Shown: piece by piece, positions 1 to 4,614 of the stretch
Numbering within the stretch: position 1 is the first letter of the stretch
How the letters are laid out: the number at the start of each line of letters is the position of its first letter
Source: Caulobacteraceae bacterium
Lineage (GTDB): Bacteria > Pseudomonadota > Alphaproteobacteria > Caulobacterales > Caulobacteraceae
DNA length: 5,591 nucleotides
Assembly (NCBI GenBank): GCA_947456005.1
Contig: CANGRP010000168.1
Location: forward strand, 1-5,591
Reading direction: 5' to 3'
Notes under the pieces: generated by a model
What the model saw: only the letters and a program-made list of their open reading frames with translations
What the model was told of the DNA's origin: nothing
The model's database searches: none
Program-made: the position numbers and the translations under genes

Positions 1-1151
1 CGGTGATCTTCATCAACCTGCTGGGCTTCGGAATCATCATTCCGCTGCTGCCCTTCTACGCCAAGTCCTTCGACGCCCCGGCCTGGCAGATCGCCCTGAT
101 CTTCTCGGCCTACTCGATCGGCGCCTTCTTCGGCGAGCCGCTCTGGGGCCGGCTGTCCGACCGCTTCGGGCGCAAGCCGATCCTGATCCTGACCATCACG
201 GGCAACTGCCTGTGCTACCTGGCCCTGGCCTTTGCGCCCAACATCCTGGCCGCCTTCTTCATCCGCCTGGTCGGCGGCCTGGCCTCCGGGAACGGCGCCG
301 TCATCCAGGGTTATCTGGCCGATGTCACCCCGCCGGAGCAGCTGACCCGGCAGATGTCCTACCAGGGCGCGGCCTGGAATGTAGGCATGATCGTGGGGCC
401 CTCGCTCGGCGGCCTCCTGGCCAACCCGGACGCCGGGCCGGAGGGCTTCCGCCTGCCCCTCTTCGTCGCCTCGGCGCTGGCAGGCGCCTGCGTGCTGGCG
501 ATCCTGATCGTCATCCGGGAGAGCAACCACCGCCGGGAGGTGGAGTCCCGCAGGGTCCGCCTGCTGTCCGGTCTCAAGGACATGGTGGAGAACCCGGTCC
601 TTGGCCGCCTGATGCTGCTGTCCTTCATCGTCGGGTTCGCCTTCACCGGGATCGAGTCGATCTTCGGGCTCTGGGCCAACGAGCGGATGGGTTGGACCCC
701 CCGGGAGATCGGCGTCTGCTTCGCCTTCGTGGGGGTCTCGGCGGCGATCTCCCAGATGTTCCTGACCGGTCCGCTGTCGGAGCGCTTCGGTGAAGGCCGG
801 ATGCTGGCGGTGGGGATGGGGATGACTGTCCTGGGCTCCGGGCTCCTTGTGGTCTCGCCAAGCGCCGTGACGACCACCGCCCTGATGTGCCTGACCGCCG
901 TCGGCCAGTCCGTGGCCTTCCCCAATGTGGCGTCGATGATCTCCCGGACCGCAGATCCCCACCGGCAGGGCCAGATCCAGGGTCTGAACAACGCCTGCGG
1001 CGCCCTGTCCCGGGTCGCCGGGCCGTTCTGCGCCGGACTGGTGTTCCCGGTGAACATCAATGCGCCCTTCGTGCTCGGCGCAGCGCTGGTGGTGCCGGCG
1101 ATCTTCCTCGCCCTTTCCGCGAGCCGGCGGGCGCCCCCCCTGCCCCGATAG
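1..1151 (+). CDS. MFS efflux transporter, DHA1/TetA-like (5' partial)
   Basis: This is an inner-membrane drug:proton antiporter of the major facilitator superfamily, DHA1 (TetA-like) branch, by motif. Numbering from the GTG at position 3, the first helix carries LGFGIIIPLLPFYA (residues 7-20). Motif A of the cytoplasmic loop between helices 2 and 3 is GRLSDRFGRKPI (49-60). The motif B arginine is near residue 88 (FIRLVGG), and the helix-5 antiporter motif C is GMIVGPSLGG (128-137). A charged central loop near 175-190 separates the two six-helix halves. Visible length is 382 residues against about 400 for the family, and the sequence starts inside helix 1. The GTG at position 3 is therefore unlikely to be the true start, and roughly 15-20 residues probably lie outside the window. 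The stop is TAG at 1149-1151. The substrate cannot be told from sequence; tetracycline resistance should not be assumed. Confidence 0.9.
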   Translation, partial: VIFINLLGFGIIIPLLPFYAKSFDAPAWQIALIFSAYSIGAFFGEPLWGRLSDRFGRKPILILTITGNCLCYLALAFAPNILAAFFIRLVGGLASGNGAVIQGYLADVTPPEQLTRQMSYQGAAWNVGMIVGPSLGGLLANPDAGPEGFRLPLFVASALAGACVLAILIVIRESNHRREVESRRVRLLSGLKDMVENPVLGRLMLLSFIVGFAFTGIESIFGLWANERMGWTPREIGVCFAFVGVSAAISQMFLTGPLSERFGEGRMLAVGMGMTVLGSGLLVVSPSAVTTTALMCLTAVGQSVAFPNVASMISRTADPHRQGQIQGLNNACGALSRVAGPFCAGLVFPVNINAPFVLGAALVVPAIFLALSASRRAPPLPR

Positions 1152-1202
1152 CCGGATGCCGGAAAAACGCCCCAATGCACGTCCTGTCTTTGGCGCGGAA
1201 GG

Positions 1203-1231
1203 TTGACGGGCATTTTTTGTATGCACATAAA
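1203..1231 (+). promoter_or_regulatory. Candidate promoter of brnTA
   Basis: TTGACG at 1203-1208 matches five of six bases of the sigma-70 -35 consensus. After a 17-base spacer, CATAAA at 1226-1231 matches four of six of the -10 consensus. The patch 1211-1237 is strikingly AT-rich in a GC-rich window. Transcription would begin near 1238, inside or right at the brnT start codon (1236-1238), which would make the message leaderless or nearly so. The -35 plus the next G (TTGACGG) also fits the TTGACGS element described for Caulobacter housekeeping promoters; the -10 does not fit the matching Caulobacter consensus well. Confidence 0.5.
1214..1231 (+). promoter_or_regulatory. Candidate BrnA operator (imperfect dyad)
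   Basis: TTTTTGT (1214-1220) and ACATAAA (1225-1231) form an imperfect inverted repeat (6 of 7 pairs) around a 4-base centre, overlapping the spacer and -10 of the proposed promoter. BrnA antitoxins are known to repress their own operon, so a symmetric site here is expected. Assigning it to BrnA is inference; short AT-rich dyads also arise by chance. Confidence 0.35.
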
Positions 1232-1235
1232 ATAA

Positions 1236-1505
1236 ATGGATATCGAGTTCGATCCGGCGAAGAGCGAACGGAACCGGCGTGAGCGCGGCTTTGGCTTTGA
1301 AGACGCCGACGGGTTCGATTTCACCACGGCGCTGATCTGGGTCGACAGCCGACGCGCCTACCCCGAGACGCGCTACGCCGCCTTGGGATTCGTGCAAGGC
1401 CGGCTACACGCCCTGGTGTTCATGGAAACACAGGCGGGGAGTCGTGTGATCAGCTTCCGGAAGGCCAATGCAAGGGAGATCAGACTTCATGCCCGCCACC
1501 GATAG
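1236..1505 (+). CDS. brnT: BrnT family type II toxin (ribonuclease)
   Basis: This 89-residue protein is a BrnT toxin (formerly DUF497), a small ribonuclease with a RelE-like fold that cleaves RNA and blocks translation until bound by BrnA. Family hallmarks are present in order: FDPAKSERNRRERG (residues 5-18), the FEDA segment (21-24), a VDSRRAYPETRY block (36-47), a GRLHALVF strand (55-62), and the C-terminal RVISFRKANAREI (70-82). Length matches the family (about 90). No other in-frame start is reasonable: TAA lies directly upstream at 1233-1235, and the N-terminus MDIEFDP aligns with typical BrnT starts. There is no Shine-Dalgarno sequence before the ATG, which fits leaderless translation. 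The gene overlaps brnA by 17 bases. The usual KHG after the first motif is ERG here. RNase activity is inferred from the family. Confidence 0.92.
   Translation: MDIEFDPAKSERNRRERGFGFEDADGFDFTTALIWVDSRRAYPETRYAALGFVQGRLHALVFMETQAGSRVISFRKANAREIRLHARHR
1473..1479 (+). promoter_or_regulatory. Ribosome binding site of brnA
   Basis: AGGGAGA lies 9 bases before the ATG at 1489 and inside the 3' end of brnT. It supports 1489 rather than the in-frame ATG at 1468, whose only purine-rich upstream stretch (GGAAGG at 1459-1464) is just 3 bases away, too close to work well. Confidence 0.55.
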
Positions 1506-1761
1506 AGCCTCCCGGCCCGACGCCGACAATCCGGAGTGGACCGAGGCCATGGCCGCCGCCGCCGTGAGGCTCGAGGCCCTTCCCGAAGGCCTGCAGCGAA
1601 AGCTCCGCGGACGCCCGAGAGCGGCGGTCACCAAGCAGAGGACCACGCTCCGACTTTCACGCGAAGTCCTCGAACAGTTCCGGGCCACAGGCCCCGGCTG
1701 GCAGACCCGGATCGACATCGCGCTGAAGGACTGGCTGGAGGGTCGGGGGCGTCTGGGTTAA
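1489..1761 (+). CDS. brnA: BrnA family antitoxin (ribbon-helix-helix repressor)
   Basis: This 90-residue protein (start 1489) is the BrnA antitoxin that neutralises the toxin encoded just upstream and represses the shared promoter. The C-terminal half matches the BrnA_antitoxin family: a GRPR lead-in (41-44), the DNA-contacting strand TTLRLS (52-57), a first helix with VLEQFRATG (60-68), and a second helix beginning GWQTRIDIALKDWL (70-83). The combination RATGPGWQTRI is especially diagnostic. The N-terminal part (1-40), including the NPEWTEA segment and an alanine-rich helix, is the likely toxin-binding arm. Its start lies within the last codons of brnT (17-base overlap), so translation is probably coupled. 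Toxin-first gene order is normal for BrnT/BrnA. An alternative start at 1468 would add seven residues. The function is firm from family and context. Confidence 0.92.
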   Translation: MPATDRASRPDADNPEWTEAMAAAAVRLEALPEGLQRKLRGRPRAAVTKQRTTLRLSREVLEQFRATGPGWQTRIDIALKDWLEGRGRLG

Positions 1762-1787
1762 CGTCGGTTCTGGCCTCTGGGTATGAA
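1758..1787 (+). promoter_or_regulatory. Possible promoter for the nucleotidyltransferase gene
   Basis: TTAACG (1758-1763, overlapping the brnA stop codon) and TATGAA (1782-1787) each match four of six consensus bases, with an 18-base spacer. Transcription would start around 1794, giving a leader of about 26 bases. This is weak. The gene could equally be transcribed with brnTA, since I see no terminator in the 58-base gap. Confidence 0.22.
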
Positions 1788-1819
1788 CCAGCAGCCTGAA
1801 GAACTGACGGTGAAGAGCC

Positions 1820-2626
1820 ATGCCGCTAACCGCTGTGCAGTCCGCGTTGCTCGCAGCCATCGAGCAGACGCTCTGGAACGATCCCCGGATCGACGGCCTT
1901 TGGCTTTCAGGCAGCCTTGGGCAGGGCGGCGGCGACGACTACAGCGACGTTGACGTCATCGCGCGCGTTGGCGATCCGCCAGCTAGCCGGATCGGGCGGG
2001 AGTATGCCGAGCGGGCTGACGAGATCGTCCCTGTCGTACTGGTCAATCTTCTGTTCGGCGACCGTGTCCTTAACGTCGTTACCCGGACATGGGAGAGGTT
2101 TGACATCCTCTTTCTCGAGCCGCCAGAACTGCAAATGCACGACTCCGCCCGGCTGACCCAGATCTTCAACCGCGGAGCCTCCGGACCGCCGATGCAGGTT
2201 CGGATTGACTATCAGCCGTCGCCTGAGACGACCCTCAAGATCGTTAATGAGTTCCTGCGGGTCCTCGGGCTCTTCCCGGTCGCCGTGGGTCGCGGGGAGT
2301 GGCTTTTGGCGCAGGCTGGCATGGAACTCCTTCGGCGCCTGACAATCGACCTGATGCTTGAGGAGAATCGCCTGTCTACCGCTGATCGCGGAGGCGCCCT
2401 GCATCTCAACACGCTCCTTACCACCGAACAGCGTCAGGCACTCGAGGGCCTCCCTGCCGTCAGTGCCGACCGGGACAGCGCCTTTGCCGGCAATCGGGCC
2501 GTGGCGGCTCTGTTCCTGCCCCGAGCACGGCGACTTACCGCCGAGGTGGGCGCCGCTTGGCCAGACGCATTCGAGGCGGCGACCCGGGACCAGCTCAAGC
2601 TTCGCATTGGCTTCTCGCTGCCCTGA
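1820..2626 (+). CDS. Nucleotidyltransferase-fold protein, LinB/ANT-like
   Basis: This is a 268-residue protein of the DNA polymerase beta-like nucleotidyltransferase superfamily. The signature is clear: GS at 31-32, then YSDVDV with metal-binding carboxylates Asp43 and Asp45 (pattern G-S-x10-D-h-D-h). A third carboxylate is plausibly Asp95 in RFDILF. The rest (about 130-268) is mostly helical, with GRGEWLLAQAGMELLRR (157-173) resembling the helical half of lincosamide nucleotidyltransferase LinB and of aminoglycoside adenylyltransferases. Length agrees with LinB (about 267). Those enzymes transfer AMP from ATP to an antibiotic hydroxyl; the substrate here is unknown and need not be a drug. 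The start is bounded by an in-frame TGA at 1811-1813; only a weak GAAGAG precedes the ATG. GC is markedly lower than in flanking genes (33 of 60 at 2041-2100), suggesting transfer. It follows brnA by 58 bases. Fold confident, role open. Confidence 0.75.
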   Translation: MPLTAVQSALLAAIEQTLWNDPRIDGLWLSGSLGQGGGDDYSDVDVIARVGDPPASRIGREYAERADEIVPVVLVNLLFGDRVLNVVTRTWERFDILFLEPPELQMHDSARLTQIFNRGASGPPMQVRIDYQPSPETTLKIVNEFLRVLGLFPVAVGRGEWLLAQAGMELLRRLTIDLMLEENRLSTADRGGALHLNTLLTTEQRQALEGLPAVSADRDSAFAGNRAVAALFLPRARRLTAEVGAAWPDAFEAATRDQLKLRIGFSLP

Positions 2627-2653
2627 GCGGCTGGTCCAACCCCAATGCTGGAT

Positions 2654-2682
2654 CCGCTGGGGCTTGCCCCGGCGGCCCTTTT
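2654..2682 (+). terminator. Terminator-like hairpin after the nucleotidyltransferase gene
   Basis: A 9-bp stem (2654-2662 with 2667-2675, one T-G wobble) is closed by a CTTG tetraloop, a known stable loop, and followed by CCC and four T (2679-2682). It sits 27 bases after the stop codon and probably ends the brnTA/nucleotidyltransferase transcript. The T run is short and separated from the stem by three C, so efficiency may be modest. It could instead be part of the rpmI leader if transcription of that operon starts upstream. Confidence 0.5.
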
Positions 2683-2704
2683 GGCGTACTCACCCGCCCC
2701 TTCG

Positions 2705-2738
2705 GAGCCGCCTGGCCAAAGGCATGCCAGGGCGGCTC
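2705..2738 (+). promoter_or_regulatory. Stable hairpin in the rpmI leader
   Basis: GAGCCGCCTGGC (2705-2716) pairs with GCCAGGGCGGCTC (2726-2738) over 12 bp with a single bulged G and a 9-base loop. No T run follows, so it is not a terminator. It lies 42 bases before the rpmI start. L20 autoregulates the rpmI-rplT transcript through leader structures in E. coli and Bacillus; a similar role here is inference only. GCCGCC at 2707-2712 could alternatively pair with GGCGGC at 2671-2676, the 3' arm of the preceding hairpin. Confidence 0.4.
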
Positions 2739-2780
2739 ATCAATACGCCAGAGGACGGGGCCGGAAGGTTCCGACGTGAA

Positions 2781-2981
2781 ATGCCGAAACTGAAGACCAA
2801 GTCGGGGGCGAAGAAGCGCTTCAAGCTCACCGCGACCGGCAAGCTCAAGGCCGGCGTGGCGGGCAAGCGCCACCGCCTCATCAGCCACAACGCCAAGTAT
2901 ATCCGCCAGAACCGGGGCACGAAGGTGATGACCGAGGCCGACGCCAAGATCATCCGCATCTTCCTGCCCTACGGCCTTTGA
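2781..2981 (+). CDS. rpmI: Large ribosomal subunit protein bL35
   Basis: This 66-residue, strongly basic protein is bL35, a small 23S rRNA-binding protein of the 50S subunit. Diagnostic parts are the MPKLKTKSGAKKRFK N-terminus (residues 1-15), TGKLKAG (19-25), the KRHRLISHNAK segment (29-39), and a C-terminus ending FLPYGL, equivalent to the CLPYA ending of the E. coli protein. Length fits the family (about 65). ATG 2781 gives the canonical MPK start; longer in-frame versions would add non-homologous sequence read through the leader. GGAAGG (2763-2768) lies 12 bases upstream, a slightly long spacing, and can fold into a small hairpin (2762-2765 with 2770-2773) that might damp initiation. rplT follows after 16 bases, so the two are cotranscribed. 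Confidence 0.97.
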   Translation: MPKLKTKSGAKKRFKLTATGKLKAGVAGKRHRLISHNAKYIRQNRGTKVMTEADAKIIRIFLPYGL

Positions 2982-2997
2982 TCGGAGGACCTGACGC

Positions 2998-3354
2998 ATG
3001 GCACGTGTAAAGAGGGGCGTCACCGCCCACGCCCGCCACAAGAAGGTTCTTGAAAAGGCCGCCGGTTTCTATGGCCGCCGCAAGAACACCATCCGCGCCG
3101 CCAAGGCCGCGGTCGACAAGGCCGGCCAGTACGCCTACCGCGACCGCAAGGTGCGCAAGCGCAGCTTCCGGTCCCTGTGGATCCAGCGGATCAACGCTGC
3201 GGCCCGCCTGGAGGGCATGACCTACGCCCGATTTATCCACGGCCTTGAACTGGCCGGGGTCCAGATGGACCGCAAGGTGCTGGCGGACATCGCCGGCAAC
3301 GATCCGGTCGGCTTCAAGGCCATCGCCGACAAGGTTCGCGCCGCCCTGGCCTGA
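2998..3354 (+). CDS. rplT: Large ribosomal subunit protein bL20
   Basis: This 118-residue protein is bL20, an early assembly protein that binds 23S rRNA and in several bacteria also represses its own operon. It begins MARVKRGVTAHARHKK, followed by a long basic helical arm (about 1-60, including AGQYAYRDRKVRKRSFR at 42-58) and a globular C-terminal domain (LWIQRINAAAR, then YARFIHGLELAGV and DRKVLADIA). Length and sequence match the family end to end. A strong Shine-Dalgarno GGAGG (2984-2988) sits 9 bases before ATG 2998, only a few bases after the rpmI stop. The TGA at 3352-3354 is 33 bases before the intrinsic terminator stem. No anomaly is visible. Confidence 0.98.
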   Translation: MARVKRGVTAHARHKKVLEKAAGFYGRRKNTIRAAKAAVDKAGQYAYRDRKVRKRSFRSLWIQRINAAARLEGMTYARFIHGLELAGVQMDRKVLADIAGNDPVGFKAIADKVRAALA

Positions 3355-3361
3355 CGCCCGG

Positions 3362-3393
3362 AGCCCCCAGGGCTTCGCTGCATTCAGAAGCCC
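3362..3393 (+). promoter_or_regulatory. Alternative hairpins upstream of the rplT-pheS terminator
   Basis: Two stems that exclude each other precede the terminator. AGCCC (3362-3366) can pair with GGGCT (3370-3374), and GGGCTTC (3370-3376) can instead pair with GAAGCCC (3387-3393) over 7 bp with a 10-base loop. The second stem uses bases of the terminator's 5' arm (3388-3393), so it would act as an antiterminator. The 1:2, 2:3, 3:4 order is that of classical attenuators. No leader peptide with its own start codon is visible, and in GC-rich DNA such complementarity can be chance. Confidence 0.35.
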
Positions 3394-3417
3394 CTCGGCG
3401 CGTCCGGGGGGCTTTTT
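3388..3417 (+). terminator. Intrinsic terminator between rplT and pheS
   Basis: AAGCCCCTCGG (3388-3398) pairs with CCGGGGGGCTT (3404-3414) in an 11-bp stem (one T-G wobble) with a CGCGT loop, running directly into five T (3413-3417). This is a strong Rho-independent terminator by structure. It should end most rpmI-rplT transcripts, so pheST needs its own promoter in 3418-3494 (none is obvious; the region is GC-rich), controlled read-through, or both. Confidence 0.82.
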
Positions 3418-3494
3418 GCTGGCCTGCCGGCGCACCGTGACGGCCCCGAAGCCCGACCTCCCCAGAAGACCGACTTCCCCCGGGACTGATCCGA

Positions 3495-4604
3495 ATGACC
3501 GACATCGCCGCACTGGAATCCGAAAACCTGGCCAGAATAGACGGGGCCGCGGACCTTGCCGCCCTGGAGGAGGCGCGGGTGGCCCAGCTGGGCAAGTCCG
3601 GGAACGTGACCCTCCTGGCCCGAACCCTCGGGGGGCTGAGCCTGGAGGAACGCAAGACCCTCGGGCCACAGATCAACCAGATGCGGGACAGGCTCACGGC
3701 GCGGATCGAGGCCCGCAAGGCCGAGCTGGAGGCGGCCGAGCTGGAGGCGCGCCTCCTCGCCGACCGGGTCGACCTGTCCCTGCCCGCCCCGCCTCGCCGC
3801 CGGGGCGGCGTGCACCCGACCATGCAGGTGATGGACGAGATGATCGCGGTCTTCGCCGACATGGGCTTTGGCGTCGCCGAGGGGCCGGACATCGAGACCG
3901 ACTTCAACAACTTCACCGCCCTGAACTTCCCGCCCAAGCACCCCGCGCGGGAGATGCACGACACCTTCTTCCTGCCGCCGGACGCCAACGGTGATCGCAA
4001 GGTCCTGCGCACCCACACCTCGCCCGTCCAGGTGCGGGTCATGCACAGGACGAACGAGAAGCTGCCGGGCTGGATCGCCAGCGGCCAGGAGCCGCCGATC
4101 CGGATCATCGTGCCGGGCCGGACCTTCCGCCAGGACTCCGACCAGACCCACACCCCCATGTTCCACCAGATCGAGGGCCTGGTGATCGACAAGGGCATCC
4201 ACATGGGCCACCTGAAGTGGACCCTGGAGACCTTCATCGCCCGGTTCTTCGAGACCGACCGGGTGACCACCCGCTTCCGACCCCACCACTTCCCCTTCAC
4301 CGAGCCCTCGGCCGAGATGGACGTGCAGTGCGACCGCTCCGGCGGCGAGGTGAAGATCGGCGAGGGCTCTGACTGGCTGGAGATCCTCGGCTGCGGGATG
4401 GTGCATCCCAACGTCCTGCGGAACTGCGGCCTGGACCCGGACATCTGGCAGGGCTTCGCCTTCGGCTGCGGGGTCGATCGCCTGGGAGTGCTGAAGTACG
4501 GCATGCCCGACCTGCGCGACATGTTCGCCGCCGACGTCCGCTGGCTGGCGCACTATGGCTTCTCGGCCTTCGCCGCCCCGAACTCCGCCTCGGGCCTGAG
4601 CTAG
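3495..4604 (+). CDS. pheS: Phenylalanyl-tRNA synthetase alpha subunit
   Basis: This is the catalytic alpha subunit of the cytosolic alpha2-beta2 class II enzyme that charges tRNA-Phe. The N-terminal coiled-coil arm (about 1-90) is followed by the catalytic core: the motif 1 region from HPTMQVMDEM (107-116), motif 2 with FRQDSDQTHTPMFHQIEG (211-228; Arg212), FPFTEPSAE (266-274), GCGMVHP (299-305), and motif 3 GFAFGCGVDRLGVLKYG (320-336; Arg329). Ala322 corresponds to E. coli Ala294, which shapes the amino-acid pocket, so normal phenylalanine specificity is expected. The 369 residues exceed the 327 of E. coli; about 12 extra residues fall near 184-198, between RVM and PPIRII. ATG 3495 gives the usual short start before the arm; its Shine-Dalgarno is weak (GGGA at 3482-3485). 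It follows the rplT terminator and precedes pheT by 10 bases. Confidence 0.97.
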   Translation: MTDIAALESENLARIDGAADLAALEEARVAQLGKSGNVTLLARTLGGLSLEERKTLGPQINQMRDRLTARIEARKAELEAAELEARLLADRVDLSLPAPPRRRGGVHPTMQVMDEMIAVFADMGFGVAEGPDIETDFNNFTALNFPPKHPAREMHDTFFLPPDANGDRKVLRTHTSPVQVRVMHRTNEKLPGWIASGQEPPIRIIVPGRTFRQDSDQTHTPMFHQIEGLVIDKGIHMGHLKWTLETFIARFFETDRVTTRFRPHHFPFTEPSAEMDVQCDRSGGEVKIGEGSDWLEILGCGMVHPNVLRNCGLDPDIWQGFAFGCGVDRLGVLKYGMPDLRDMFAADVRWLAHYGFSAFAAPNSASGLS

Positions 4605-4614
4605 GAGACCTGAG

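Noticed and set aside
1134..1140. Run of seven C near the 3' end of the MFS gene as a programmed slippage site
   Set aside because: It is four codons from the stop; slippage would only change the last residues, and no second product is evident.
1149..1202. Terminator after the MFS gene (CCGG-ATG-CCGG followed by five A)
   Set aside because: The stem is only 4 bp with a 3-base loop and is followed by A, not T, on the + strand; not a terminator for the MFS transcript.
1221..1235. Four-codon reading frame MHIK ending directly at the brnT ATG
   Set aside because: It lies inside the proposed promoter -10, has no ribosome binding site, and is short enough to be chance.
359..1327. Long open frame on the minus strand opposite the MFS gene
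   Set aside because: Composition is arginine/proline/serine-rich with no family motif; it is the usual antisense shadow of GC-rich coding DNA.
1762..1819. Stem GGTTC/GAACC in the brnA to nucleotidyltransferase gap as a terminator
   Set aside because: Only 5 bp with a long loop and no T run after it.
2358..2780. N-terminal extension of rpmI upstream of ATG 2781
   Set aside because: The added residues overlap the nucleotidyltransferase gene in another frame and read through leader hairpins; bL35 homologues begin at MPK.
3361..3420. Phe leader peptide for pheST attenuation (two TTC codons in GGCTTCGCTGCATTC)
   Set aside because: No start codon or ribosome binding site exists in that frame after the rplT stop, so no separate leader peptide can be supported.
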